NCBI GenBank assembly: GCA_013397845.1 | Contig: VZTG01005429.1 | Span: forward strand, 577,228-641,227 | DNA from: Melanocharis versteri | Taxonomy: Eukaryota > Chordata > Aves > Passeriformes > Melanocharitidae | Reading direction: 5' to 3' | Length of the DNA stretch: 64,000 nt | Shown: piece after piece, positions 38,301 through 53,300 of the stretch | How positions within the stretch are numbered: the first letter of the stretch is position 1 | Layout of the letters: every line of letters starts with the position of its first letter | Notes under the pieces: generated by a model | What the model was told of the DNA's origin: nothing | The model's database searches: none | What the model saw: the letters and a program-made list of their open reading frames with translations, nothing else | Made by a program: the position numbers and the translations under genes

Positions 38301-41300
38301 GAGCTTTGAGTTACTGCTCTGCTGGAAGCTGAGCTCTGTTAGCCAGCAGTTTGTATGCTTGTACTCACACCGAGGGTACTGGGTTAATTCCGTAATTACA
38401 GTTCCCTTGGTCAGAGAAAAATCAAGAAAAAAATTCCTATCACCGATACCAGAATAATAATAACAACAATAACAATAACTATTAAACTATTAAATTATTA
38501 TTATTATTATTACTACTACTACTATTATTCTGTCTCCTCTTCACAGTCATTCTGTGGAATCACAACACTTCACTGGAATAAGTTCAACTTGTCAACATTG
38601 ATTTCTGTTTCTATCACTTACTGGTTTTTTTGTGCTGACCGTAGGGAACACTCAGGTACAACAACTTACTGTTTCTTTTTAAATCAAGACTTTAGGGCCT
38701 TCTGTGCTGGCTGGAGTTGCTGTGATGGTCTTACTTATCCCATTTAACTCTGCAATAGCAATAAAAACCAGAGCATTCCAGGTAAGGTACCAGCAGAGGA
38801 GGTGATGTTATATGGATTGGCAGCTGTCCTATGGGAAGTGAAGACATTGTTAATAAGACACCATTTGCAGCAATTTACTTATGAGTAAGAAAGTACTGAT
38901 ATATTTAATAACTGTATCATCTTAGACACATTTTCCATAATGAATTGAATGCAATTTAAGGGAAAGGTATGTCATTGAGCCAGTGGCTTCTTCATACACC
39001 TGGAGCAGCTTCTGGGGTCAGCAAGAGGTTTCTTTGTCTCCATATCCCTTCACCTGGTATCTTCCTCTAGGAGTATCTAGAGAAAAGGCAAATAAATGCT
39101 GTTCTTTAAGCCGTAAATGAATGTTTTCAGAGGTGGCAGCTAAAACCTGACAGTGAGTTTTATGCTAAAAGCCAGTATTGGTGTTCACTGCTACTGAGCT
39201 GGGCCAAATTTCATTTATTATCCTAAGGTAAAATGATCCTTTATTCCTTTCTTTGTAGTCTTAGTTGTCTCTAGTTAGGGAAAGCTGAAAAAATACCAAT
39301 ATAACAGTGCCCTCTGGCTTTGTGCTAGAAAAAATCTAATAACTGGCTTGTGCTATGCAGCCTATCAGACTTTTTGGAAGATTAAAAAAAAAATTAAAAG
39401 TCAATCTGCTGGTGTAAAAAAAGGTAAGAGTTGGAAAATTAATATAAATTATGACATTTAAGCACAGCCTTAGTAACAGAGTGATATTATTATATGCCTT
39501 AAAGAGACATACAGGCTTTTTAAATCTCTTGGATGCTGACCTGTCAGTAGTAACATTCCTTTTCACCCTTGCCCATTATGAGATAGTGGAGCTGCATAAC
39601 TTGCTGTGCATGTGTGTATGAATTTTGTCTATAAATTTGAGCAGGGATGTTTTTATTTTAATAACTGAATGAAGCACAGTATTTTAATACATGGGAAAAA
39701 AAACCCCTAGGAGTAGCCACAATTTTCAAGGGGTAAGAAATACAGCTGTGCAAACAAGGAAGAAAAAGAATCTGAAGAAATCAAAGGAAATGGTAGGGTA
39801 GTATTTTTGTGAAGTGCCTGAATCTTTCTTTAGGGTGATTTAAAAATGTAGCCCTTTAGAGTGAAGATGAGTGGAAAGCTTTTGTGCTCTGCTTTCCAGG
39901 CATTTCCTTTGATTTCTCAGGTCTTTGGAGGTACTAACTTGCACAATAAGCTGATAACAATCTGGCTTTCTGTAATTACCTTTTGCATCCTCTTCAGAAA
40001 TAGCCCGAGGGCCCCCACAGCTGTGAGACATGTGTTGAAAGCTCTCCTGTAGTCCTGGCTGTGACTCTCTGTCTCCTGTGTTTACCAATAACCCAGGTGG
40101 AACAAATGCGATACAAAGACTCCCGCATTAAATTAATGAACGAGATCCTGGGTGGCATCAAGGTGCTGAAGCTCTATGCTTGGGAACCATCCTTTTCAGA
40201 AAAGGTCCTGGAAATACGGAAGAATGAGCTGAGAGTTTTGAAAAAATCTGCCTATCTCAACTCTTTGTCCACCTTTGCCTGGATCAGTGCGCCCTTCCTG
40301 GTAAATTAGATTTGCATGGCTCTCTAAGCTGTACAAGTGCACTCTTGAAGGATAAGTCTGAGGCTTTCTGCTTGCTAATGTACATAGGAATAAAATGTAA
40401 ATACTTTTTGAAGAAATTATTCACATGCTTTGATTCAGAGTTCCCTATTCTCGAGAGCCCTTTTGTTAATCGGTATTATTTTGTGATAAAGCTTGCCAGT
40501 GGAAGCTGGGAATAGCTGTCACAGGAGAATTTCCAACCGCTTCAGAGTACTTCCCATAACAAACTGAAACTAGAATTTGAAACCTCACAGAGATCTGTGA
40601 ATAGCAAAAATAGCAAAAGAAACTTTTAATTGAGTCAGTCAGGACAATATCAGTCTTTAGCTCTCATTTCTACCTTTGTGTTACAGTGCTCTGCTTCTTT
40701 TAGTGAGAGAAGGAGTTGTTAAATTATTCTACAGCCCAAAAAAGAGGTTGATTTAATATGAGAACTAAAGCCCAAATGATAACATTGCCAACTCTGAAAC
40801 GCTTTTTCCTCAGTTTTGTTTTTTCCTCTATTTTCCTCTTCACTGGACTGTGATGCCTTTAGCAGAAAGGGTTTTGGTGAATAAAACCATTCAGATAAGT
40901 CCTTGGTCAAAACTATTCCCAGCCAACTTTTCTCGAGATCAAAGGCCCAGCCCTGCAGGAATGATCTCAACAGCATGGAGGTTCTACCCCTTTCGTGGTT
41001 CCTTAAAATCACTGCACTTCCTTCAGTGCACATTCCTGTTCCTGCTCACTGTGAGTTTGCTGCACAGGATGCTCCTTCCACAGTGGACGGCCCCTGTTAT
41101 ACAGCAAGCCAGCAAATAACTTGGATTTCACTCCCTTTTCTGTTGATTAGTTGAATCTCATTTGCTTAGCCTGCAGTTCACAATGGGAAAATTTGCTTGG
41201 GTGGAGCTGGAAGAAACCACAACCCGATAACAGCTTTTCCTTTTTATTTACCCAAGTTCTGCAGTTCACCTCTTGAGCCTCTTAGGTCAACTGAATGTAG

Positions 41301-44300
41301 CCATTAGAAACCTGGAAGTTCCTTTATTCTGTGTGGCCTTTTTTTGTCCCAACTTGTCCATAGGACTGGTCATTCTTAAAGCATGTTGAAAAGGTCAGAA
41401 ACAAGGAATTTTCCTGATTTTTGTGGTTGATACTTTTATTTCCAAGATGCCTATCAGGCTTGAGTGCTTTCAAAATGTCAGAATATACCAGACATCTCAC
41501 AGTAAACTCCATTTCTGTCTTTCAGGTAGCACTGACAACATTTGCTGTGTATGTCTCTGTGGATGAGAAGAATATCCTGGATGCAGAAAAAGCTTTTGTC
41601 TCCCTATCCTTGTTCAATATCTTGAAGTTTCCTCTCAATATGCTTCCACAAGTCATTAGCAACATTGCACAGGTATGGAGGGCCTGGAGCACGGGTTGTT
41701 CTGAAAATCTTCAACAGAAAGAACATATCCTTGATTTCTGGAATGCAGAGATGCCTTGCATCTGCCTGTTAGCTGGTTTTCCTTTTAATATCCTTTCTTT
41801 ACTGCTGCCCTCCATTGGAAAGCCTGACATCTTCTGTGTGAGCCTGTCTATGTGAATTTTGCTTCACTCTGATAAATTCAGCTTGGTGTGAGAAATTTCA
41901 CAGTTCAAAGCTTGAATTTCAGCGTAAGACTCATTGCAGGGAAAGAATGACTCACTGTTCAGGAAGCCCATGGGGGGAAGCTCCAGGCATTGTGTGTGTT
42001 TTCGTTTTCAGTATTAAGAGCACTAAGTCCTGATTAAAAGAATGATGAAATAACACCACATTCTTTTCTTAGACAAGCGTTTCCCTAAAGAGAATTCAGC
42101 AGTTCCTGAGTCATGATGAACTTGATCCAAATTGTGTGGAAACAAAAGTGATTGCACCAGGTAAAGATGTTGATATTTTTCTAAACTATCCAAGTGTAGC
42201 AGACGTATCTCTTTTGGACTGCTTGGGCTATGAGAAAAGGCAAAAAGAAAATAACAATGGTAATCCTGGGTTAAAAAAAAAAAAGGAAGAAGCTGCTGCT
42301 CTGAAAAGTGTTTGGTCTTCAGGCTCTGTGGAAATCAGAAAAATTTCTGGCCATGTTTTTGAGCTGGTTGGGCCTGAGTTTGCATCTGCAGTGTGCTGGA
42401 TGCTGACAGCCCTGAATGTGGAGTGCATCCACTGACTATGGACAGCAAGATTCATTCGAACCTTTCACACTGCACAAATGCTCAGGAACTTTGTGAACAG
42501 TTTTGATGACTTCTGTTCAAAACATTATCCCCAAACAATTGAGCAAGCCAGGTGGTCTCAAAAAATGTGTTTTATCAAGTAACTGTGGCTTGAAACTTGT
42601 GTGTGATGCTGTAGACAGAGGAGGAGGGATGGCTGCGTGGCTGCCATGCAATTACTGTTCTACCCCACCAGGAGGCAAAGAAAACCTGTGGATCTATAAC
42701 TTGTTAAGTGTGACAAGCAAAAAGCTGCAGAGTGTCAAAGTTAATCGGATACATCAAAGCCAACAGCATGCAGTGATCTCCTACTGACTTGAAAGGAGTT
42801 TCTGAAGTAAAGTTTGTGCTGATGCTGAACAGCACACGTTGGGAGCAGCACATGTTGGGAAAAGCCCCACCAGGGCAGGGTGAAACAGAGCATCTTTTCA
42901 GCTCCCTAGATCTGTCAGGTCACAGTCTATAGCTTAAGCTGCAATCAGTTATTTTCACTCTGAATAAGCCTGTCTTGTGACCCATAGTCATGAGGCTGTG
43001 CTTCCCATGCCAGCAGAAAAGGGAAGTGCAGCGTGTGTAAATAAGGATCCCTCTGTCAGCCTGTTCTCAGTTGTGCTGTTGTGAGTAACACATTTCCTGC
43101 CCCTCTGTTGTTGTGTTTTTGCCACACAGGCAATGCCATCAGTGTAAGAAATGCGACATTCAGCTGGGGAAAGGAGCTTAAGCCAACGCTGAAAGAGTAA
43201 GATTTCTTTGTGCAGTTGCAATACAACATCTGCCTGGTTTCTGGCTCCTGAGAGGTCTGTTTGAAAGGTGTCTGGTAAAAACCATGTCAGCATCTCTTCT
43301 TCCTTTAAAACATGGAGCTCATGCCTCGTGATCTTTAGGCTTTATAGAACAGGGCTGTAAGGCTTTAACTCCACAGCAGCCAGCATAAAATAGTTACCTA
43401 TTGAAAGACAGGCTCCATGAATTCCTTAAATAGACTTTTTTTTTAACTGAAGCACTGGATAAATCAAATTGATCTGAGGGATTCTGAGCACAGTTGAGAT
43501 GTCTGTGTTTGGACCTAGGTGTGCCAGCAGTGCTCTGTTCCTTGAAGAGGCTTGTGGCAGACTCATCCCTGTGGCAGTGGAAGGGCCCTCTCCAGACTGG
43601 GGGGGTGAATGTTTTGTACATTTGCCTATATGGATGAACACAAACAAAATTTGCCTGGAAGCATATATTCCTTCTGTTATGCATTGGGATCTGTGTAAAC
43701 AGAAGTTTGGCTTGATTTCATTAGTGAAAAGCACTTTGACAGCAGAGACTGTGTCCATCAGTCATTTTTGTATCAGTCCACCTTCAGGACCTAAAGTAGT
43801 ACCTTTAAGAGCATAGTGGGGAAAACACTAAAGGATTTTAATTGGGGAAGTCCTGTTTTTCTTGTGTCATTGTGAACCCTATTTACCAGCACTGGAAATA
43901 CAGTTCTTAAGTGGTTTGAACATTTTTAGATGGGATGTATTCCCTCACTGCTATTGTACAATTGCTTTTGGTTTTAAAATCAAACCCCAAAATACTTCTG
44001 GAAGATTGTCTGCTTTTAAAATGCTTATTAACCCATTTTGACTTGCTGATGGGTTGATGCAATGCAACAAAGAGTCTTAGAAGGCTTGTTAACAATCCTA
44101 CTGTTTTAGCAACCAGCAAGATAAATTATGCTGAGTTTTCATTTGCTCCTCAAGTTCTGGTTGCAGTTGATTGTATGCAAAAAAGGGAGGAGAAAACCAG
44201 TGACCAAGCTTTGCTTATTATATCCAGTCATGCTGTGACTGTGTATTTCAGCCCTGGTTTAAAGACCCTTGATGTCTTTAGTAAACTAATGTTTAATTAA

Positions 44301-47300
44301 TTTCCAGCCTGTTTCCTCCACAGTATAAATATGTTGGTCCCCAGTGGTTCTTTGGTTGCCATTGTTGGCCATGTTGGCTGTGGAAAGTCTTCTCTGGTGT
44401 CTGCTCTCCTGGGTGAGATGGAAAAGCTGGAAGGAGAAGTGGCTGTGAAGGTTGGTGTTGTTTATGAAACTATTTCATGATGGTAGGGAAATGTGCTGCT
44501 TATGCCTGCCCTTGCTTAGGATGCACCTCAGGCTCCAGAGGGAATTCTAATTGCTCCTCTGGCAGCTTGTCTGTATGTTTGAGTTTTGCCTACTTTTAAA
44601 TGAAATTACTTTCCTGATTTGATCAATGATCCATGAGCAGTTAGCACACATGTACATGTAATGTGAATGTATAGGAACAGGAGCTATGTGTGTGCTGAAG
44701 ATCTTAGTCAGAGCTGTAAGCATGAATTCCTGCTTGTTACGGGTCAGAGGTTTTTTCTCTCTCTCTCCTTTTTCTAGGGTTCTGTTGCTTATGTGCCTCA
44801 ACAAGCCTGGATCCAGAATGCCACGCTGAAAGATAACATTTTGTTTGGCCAAGCTCCTGATGAGGAAAAATACCAAAATGCCCTGGAGGCCTGTGCTTTA
44901 AAGACTGACCTGGAAGTGCTGCCAGGAGGAGATCAAACTGAGATAGGAGAGAAGGTAATTTTCTTGGATAGTTTTTTTTTTTTCAAGTCAGACCTGCCTG
45001 GTGATTCCTGCTCTAGCTAAAGAGAGAATCCTGTAAAGTCAGCAGTTGATTTGATTTGATCTTCACAATGGCATCCCTGCTACAATCAACACCAAAACAT
45101 GCAGAGCAGTTCTCTGGAAAGCGCTTGGACTTAAACTTCTTCCTAGCTTTAGGCTTGTGTGAGTACTGTGATGCAGAATAACACATCCAGCCCTGGAAGA
45201 TCAGAGTACCCTGTATTTGTCATGAATTGTAAAGGTGCATTTGTCCAGAATCACTGAAGGCGTTCCTTTTCCTGTAGGGATAAAAAGGGAGGAAACACAT
45301 GGTTGTGCTTCAAGTGAAGAAAAATTATATGATCGTCCCTTAACACATTTTAATGAGAAACATTTACATCTGTGTTTAGCAAGAAAGGTATTCTTTTTTC
45401 ATAGGCCACAAAGTTTGAGCAAGATTTCATTAAATGGCATGGAGATGTGGAGTTGTGTGTAAGATGAAAGATGTGGAAGATGTTCCAGGTGCCACAGCCC
45501 TGCTTTGAAATTTGCATTTTACATCCTGGTTGACAGTTTCACTTTTTATAGTTTTGTGTTTTAACAGCTCCCTTTAGGAGCTTATTAAAAAGAGACTTAC
45601 TCCATCTCCAGATTGCTGGCTGAGTGGGAAGTTTGGCAGTGAACAGGCAGATCTAGAGGCGTTCTGTGCCTGCCTCTGGGTGGGTTTTTCTCTTCCCCAT
45701 CTTATGTTTCAGTTTAGCACCCAAGTGCTGCGCTGGGTGAGAACCAGGAGAAGTCAGAGCTTTGTGTGACACGTTTTGTTCTCTCCTGTCTCCCTGCAGG
45801 GCATCAACCTGTCGGGGGGGCAGCGGCAGCGCGTGAGCCTGGCCCGTGCTGTGTACAGCAGCTCGGACATTTTCCTGCTGGATGATCCCCTCTCTGCCGT
45901 GGACTCGCACGTGGCCAAGCACATCTTCGACAAAGTCATCGGCCCGGATGGCGTCCTGAAGGGAAAAGTAAGCTGGGGTTTAGGTCATCTTCAAAATGCA
46001 CACAAACTCAGGAACACCGAAGCTGTTTCTCCACCGAGGCCTGTGTGCCGGCTCGTTCCTGAATTTCTGTGTGTAGCTGGCAACATGGGCACCTTTCCTC
46101 ACAGCCCAGGCTGCGGGGAAACGCTGCTCAAGCATGCCCAGGAAAGCTATGGTCTAGTCAGAACATAGAGAGGCAGAAACCTGCCCTGGCTTTTAAAATC
46201 CCTCCTGTGAGATCTCCAAAAAACAAGGCATGTGCTGGAACTTGCGCAGGCTGATGGTGTTAATTGTTGTTACTTGGAGGCAGCGCAGCCAGGAGGCTGC
46301 ACCAAACATGGATGTTACAGAGGGCTTTGGCAACAACAACCCAAACTGCAGCGGATTTGCTGCACCTTCTGGTCCTGCTACCATCTTCTCAGATCATATC
46401 AGAGCTCAAAAGGGAAGGGCTGCAAAGAAAAGCAGCATAAGGGAAGGAGGGAATGATAATTCAGTGGTTTTCTTTTCCTCTCTGTTTTTGTCAGCAGTAG
46501 GAGCATAGCGAGTTCATGTACATATTTCCAAGCTGATTTGCCTAATATGGACAGTGTTATTTCACTGGGAATTTCACCTTGACACAATAATTCACTCGCT
46601 GTCCCAAAAATGTGGTAGTGTTTGGCTTGCTGAGTACTGTCAGTCTCCACAGTGCAAATGAGGGATTTGTGGGTTTTTTCCTTTTTCCCTATCCAGACCC
46701 GAATCCTGGTGACCCATGGCATTAGCTTCCTACCTCAGGTAGACCATATAATTGTCCTGGTAGATGGCAAAATCTCTGAAATTGGATCTTACCAAGACCT
46801 TCTGAAACAAAACAAGGCCTTTGCAGAATTCCTGCGGAATTACGCACTGGATGAAGACGTTGAAGAGGATGAACCAACAAGTACAGTATTGTTTTTTCTT
46901 AAAATGTGTCTTCTTCTGTCAATAAGATTACAGATATTTTCTCTGTAAAGTGTCCCCTGGTTCTTCATGGCAACCTGGCAGTTGCCTTTCTGTACTACCC
47001 TGAAAATTATTGTCTGTGGCCAGGTCTGTATTACTGAGAAATCTTTTCACAAATTTCTTTCAAAATTTCATGTGGTTTGTCCTAGAAAAATGCAATTCTT
47101 GTCTTAGAGAATATTTTAAACTTGGGAATTTATTCTACAATAGCAAGGTCAAGCTCAGCAGGAAGACAGAATAGCCAAGAGCAAGCTGGACTTGCTGTCA
47201 AAGGGGCTACTCAGAGTCTGGTGCTTTTTCTCTTTATGTATGGTTGGGGTGTTTTTCATGTAGCAAAGTTCAAATGACACTTGAATCTTGGGTTGCTTTT

Positions 47301-50300
47301 CAGCTTGGTTTGATTCTGGCAAAATGATGCAAGGTTAAAGCGTTCTGGTGGATGTTCCCACACTGTTAATACAGCACTGCTGCTGTACACAGGCTGCTCT
47401 CCAGCCAGGCAGAGCAACATACATGGCACCTTCCAGCCACAGCAGAGGCCTGCAGGACTCCTGATGTGGCTCCCCCAGCCCAGGACCATGCCTAGAACGT
47501 GTCCTATAAGTGAATTTAGCTAGAACCAACTCTAACACTATTGCCTGGCATTCTGATGGGTGAAAGGGATGTGATATAAATGCATTGGGCAGCCAGCCTG
47601 CCTCACAAGATCTTTGCAGTTTTGTTAGGAGAAGTGATGCACAGAAGGGATACAGGCAAAGCTAGGGGGGAGCTTAAGCACTATGGTTTTCCCGCTGGGG
47701 TTTTGTTTTTCATGACTCTTCCTTTGTATAGCCAGCTTTCTCTGTGCTCTCTGTGCTTTTCTGTGGCAGAAAATCAAGGTGTGATCTTGTCTTGCAGTGC
47801 TGGAGGAGGAAGAAGTGCTGCTGGCTGAAGACACCCTCAGCATCCACACAGACCTGGCTGATAACGAGCCCGTGACAAATGAGGTCCGCAAACAGTTTCT
47901 TAGGTAAACACGAGGTCCTTGTGTTTCTAGCTGGTGTCTGGGGTAAAAAACATCTTTCAGATGTCAGTCATATGCTGCTTCTCCATCTGAGTTTCCTCAG
48001 TTTCCTCTCATAAATAAATTGGTTTAGTATCCTTTTAAAAATAAATGTGAACACACAAAGAGGATCAAGCATCTATTCCTTCAATCTTCTTTTCAGTCTG
48101 GACTGAGCCAATTTCTAAAAGCAACTCTCTGGTTCTCAGGTGACACCACTGTGTGTATTTACCCACACAACACTGAACTGCTGCCAGATGTGTGATAAAT
48201 AAACCCCTTGCATTGCACGTTTCCATTGGGAGCCTTGGAAATCTTTGCAGGTTTTTATAATCATACCCATAGGTGCTGTCCAGCTACTGCTGATATGAAA
48301 ACAGAGAAGCTCAGGGTTTAGTTTGAAATGTCTGCCTTGCCATGAAGCCTCTAAAGGCCTTTCCCAAAGAGCTCAGGCTCTGCCACAGCCTTTCTTAGAT
48401 CCTGTGTTTCTGGCATCCCTGAACATGCAGAGGGGTGGTAGAAGCACCCACAGCTGTGACTGATGCTGGCATGGGAACTTAGTGGAAGAGCTGGGATTAA
48501 ATCCAATTCACTACATCCCAGCCTTGCCTTAGCACTGCCACAATATGCCCTTTTTCTCCTAATGACTCTTTTGTTTTAACTAGGCAACTTAGTGTAGTGT
48601 CTTCTGAGGGAGGAGAATGTCCCAACAAAATGTCAACGAAACGAAGAGTCTGTGAGAAGAAGCCAGCAGAGCCTCCTCTGCCAAGAAAAAATGCTAATGA
48701 GAAACTTATTCAGGCTGAAACCACTGAAACAGGCACGGTATGGTTTGATTCCCCCCTCCCCTTTTCTACCTTTTTTTTTCTATTTGAAAAAAAAATCCCT
48801 TTTATTTTAACAGTGGATCCAGTTCTGTTAAATGTGTTGTATGAATCACAACTGCAGGCTTTAGGCATTAATCTGGCGGCCACTGATCCTTCAGATTAGG
48901 GATTTTGGCAGAGATTTTGGCATCTAGCTAGCCATATATACTTAGGGGGAAAAAAAATCACTTCCAGCTCCCTTCACAGTCGCCCAATACTGCAGAGCCC
49001 TGCACTCCATCAGCCCTGCCTGTGCCTCCCAGAGCTTTCAGCACTGTTGGTTTTTGAACTGTTGGGCTGCTGCTGAGTCCAGCTGCAGCACTGGGTTACC
49101 TGAGCCAGCTGCCTCTGGGTGCCAGTGGGGCTGTTCTGCCTAAATACCTGCCAGCCCAGCTCCAGAGCATTTTGTGCTTGTAGGTGCAGAGAGGCTGTAT
49201 TCCTCCTGAGTAGGGCCAGGCAGAGAAATGGGAACAAGAAAAAAGAGAAGATGGGAACACAAAAGTAAAAGAAAGGGACAGAAAGGAGCAGCAGATGGAA
49301 GAGGAACAGGGAGGTTTGATAAAAAAACTCCATCCCTCCACTTCAGAAGGCCCAGTGTGTCCTGTTTAGTCTGGTGTACATGGTCCATTGCACAGACATG
49401 CAATCAACATTTTCTGTGGATTATTTTAGCCTTCAAAGTCCGTAATCAACAACACTTGTTCTTTTAATTATTCTTTCTTACGCTTTTTTTCTAAGAACTG
49501 AGTTTTGTCCTGAATCTCTGTCTCTTTTTGCTTCTCTGCCTTTTTGCACTACCTTAGAGACAGCACCTTTACTTATTGCCATGAACATCATCTGTTTATG
49601 TTCTTGTTGGGGTGCATTAGCGTTTGGTACCTCATTTACATTGCTCTGAAGACACAGAATGGAGGCATGTTCAACGCTTTTCCTTAAACAGGCCATTTAA
49701 AGTAGTCTTAAGTACGATACTCCTGCCAAGTTGCTTCTTCTGCCTGAAAATCTTGGCTTCTGCTCTTGTTACCCATCTTTTGCTGTGATCTGATCAGGCT
49801 TCTTCCTTCCCCCTTTTTTTTTTCCCCCCTCTGGCATAGTTTTTAAAACTGAAACCCTACAAAACTAATGAAATACAGATCCTCAACATGGCAGATCCTC
49901 AACATGGAGGAGAAGAGTATTTCAGAGAGGTTTCTGACTTGTTTTGAAAGCCATAACCCTGACAGGCAGCTCAGACAGATGAACCTTTCTCTGTGGTGTT
50001 TAAGAGTTCAGGCAGTTTTGAGTTAGACCAGTGTCAGAGGGTGTTAAAGTTTTGTCAGCAGTTCCTCTCACAAAGAATTTTTCTATCTTGTAATTCTCTC
50101 TAAACTCCTTCTCGTGTGGGTTGTGCAAACCAGCTTTGGTGTGTGATTTTGCAGGTGAAGCTAGCGGTGTTCTGGCAGTACATGAAGGCTGTTGGCCCTG
50201 TCATTTCTTTGGTGATCTGTCTCCTGTATTGCTGCCAAACTGCTGCTGCCATCGGGGCCAACGTGTGGCTCAGTGACTGGACCAACGAGCCGGTGGTAAA

Positions 50301-53300
50301 TGGGACTCAGCACAACACAGCCATGAGGATTGGGGTCTACGCTGCCCTGGGCCTCTTGCAAGGTGAGGGCAGCTAAAATCATCGTGCCGCAATGTTTAGG
50401 AGAGAGGTATTAGGTCAGAAAGCCGTGGCACCAGTTGCCAGTGGTCCAAAAGGATGATAGGTTTAGATTATATGTTAGGAAGGAATTATTTACTGTGGTG
50501 GTGGTGGAGGACCTGGCACAGGTTGCCCAGAGAAGCTGTGGCTGCCCCATCCCTGGAAGTGTCCAAGGCCAGGTTGGATGGAGCTTCGAGCAACCTGGGA
50601 CAGTGGCAGTGGGGTTGGAACTATGTGGTCTTAAAGGTCCCTTCCAGCCCAAACCATTCTGTGATTCTATGATTCTATGAAAATTGCCCCCCAACTCCTA
50701 TCCTAAACAAGGGAACTCATCTAACCTGGAGCTACAAAGTCTGAGCTCAGCCCAACACTTTTAATTTTGTTGCAAAGCCCTTGAGGGGGGTTGAACAGGT
50801 GATATGGAAGCTTGAGAGAGGCAAGATGGAAAGAAAACATGAAAACTTCTGTGCAGGAGGGGATGAAGGGTTGGGGTGAAGTTGTAGCATTAGGACTTAA
50901 TGGAAGCGTGTGGAAAACTGCAGGAAGATGGTTGTGTGTCTGTTTTCCATAGCCAGGATGGTGAATCCTCCAGATGTTCCTGTGCCTTAGGCGGCAGTGG
51001 ATGCAACGCTGATGTGCACAGGAGGAGAGGGTGGGCAGGGAATGAAGTGAAGCAAAACGAGCTTGTAGCACAGCAGGAACTGCCAGGGGTCAGGGAGCTG
51101 TGAATCGCGGGCATCACGGATAACACGTGCTCCTCACCTGCCAGGGCTCCTGGTGCTGATCTGCTCCTTCACCCTGGCCCTGGGGGGCGTCAACGCTGCG
51201 CGGACGCTCCACGCTGCGCTGCTGGAGAACAAATTCCACACCCCACAGTCCTTCTACGACACCACCCCGACCGGGCGCATCATCAACCGCTTCTCCAAGG
51301 ACATCTACGTCATCGACGAGGTCATCCCGCCCACCATCCTCATGTTCCTGGGGACATTCTTCCCCTCCTTGTCCACCATGATCGTCATCGTAGCGAGCAC
51401 CCCGCTCTTCACTGTGGTTATAGTCCCACTGGCAATTCTCTACTTCTTTGTTCAGGTAAGTGGAAAAATGTGCGACTGTTATTGCAATTATTCCATTCCT
51501 TTTCTTTTTAGGAAAAACAACATTGATTTGGGGGGAAAATGGAAATACCTGAAGTAGCTATGTGTTTATATAAACAAAATATTATTTACTTTTCTCAGAA
51601 AAAGAAATGTCCTGTGAGATGTGGCTGTGAAATAGATAGACATAACCTTTTTTAGTTTTTAAGTAGTCAAAAGTAAGCCTACTGCTAGAGCCAGTGCTGC
51701 ACTGCATGTCAATATATTAAAGTGTGGATATATTTGACATACTGATAAGTTTTCATGGTACTGAGGAATTAAAATGTTGAAAATAGAAAGCATCAATTTT
51801 ATTGATTTCTGAGCAATAATCAAGCCTATTTTACAGACTGTAAATAGAGATCTCGTAATGGAGGTGCAAATGCACATTTTGTTTTCTTGGAAAATGAGGC
51901 TCCTACAAATGGAATCATTCTGCTAGATTATATTAACTAAATTTAAAGGGACATAGATAAATTCAACTTTCAGTCTATAGGAATTGCAGTTACCCAATGC
52001 TCTTTTGTGGAATGATGTAAAGGTAACTTTCTTGATATTCTTCTTAATTATAGACAATATTTCAGAGGGTTGAAGTGCATTAGTAGCAATCTCCTTTAAA
52101 TCCTTAACCTAAGAAATTATTCACTGTTAATTAAAAGTGAAAGTATTTAATGCACCTTTCCATTTCCTGTGAAAAATGGCAGCGATTCTATGTCGCAACC
52201 TCCCGCCAGCTGAAGCGCCTGGAGTCTGTGAGCAGATCCCCCATCTACTCCCACTTCTCAGAGACTGTGTCAGGGGCCACTGTCATCAGAGCCTACAGGA
52301 GAGTGAAGGCCTTTGTGGACATGAGTGATCTGAAGGTAGATGAAAATCAGAAGAGTTATTATCCTGGCATAGTGTCAAACAGGTAAAACATCATTTCTTG
52401 TTTCCACTTAGATAACACTGTTTGCAAAGTTGGTCTTGGGCAACCTTTTCCCACTCTGCTTACACCTGCCTTCTTTCCAGGTGGCTGGGCATCCGAGTTG
52501 AGTTTGTGGGGAACTGCATTGTCCTTTTTGCTGCTCTTTTTGCTGTGATTGGTAGGAACAGCCTGAATGCTGGCCTGGTGGGACTGTCAGTGTCCTACGC
52601 ATTACAGGTACGTGTTACAGCTTTATTGGGGGGGTTACATTTTTGTAGATGGTGTGGATATATTAGCAATAATCCAAGTGCTTGCTAAAGCTGGAGTTAA
52701 TAAGGAAATAATTAAAGTGAGTTGTGGGATGTTTGGAAAACAGAGATTTACACTGAGTGCTGAAATCATCAGCAAGGTCACATGAAGGAGGATCTCAGGG
52801 CACTTTGGGAGCATCAAGACTGTGCTGCACCCCAGTATCCTCAGGGGTGGCACATGGGAGACCCAGGAAGTGTCAGAACATCAAGAACAGACCATGGGCT
52901 TGATGTGTCATGCATCAGTCCTGCTGTGCAGCACATTGGTGTGTCCAGGTAATCACAGGCAGATCAGTAGGATTTACAATTAGACAAGGCAAACTGTCCT
53001 GACCCAGGCTGTGGAGAATTTAGCAGATTTAATGGCCTCACTCTTGTCAGAAGCATTTTAGATACCATGAGTGTGCAAAGTTGCTGTCAGCAGTTTTCCA
53101 GTGAAACACATGATTTAGGGAATGACTTCCATCCAACTTTTTTTGAGAGGGCCAAGTGTTAAATCAGCAAGAAGCTTTATCATATGCTTCTTCATATAAG
53201 CACCCAATAATCTGTATATTTCTTGTCCCAGTGGCTGTATTAACTTCAATGCAAAGGTAATTATCTCATTTGTAACATTAATGTGAATCCATGTCTTAAT

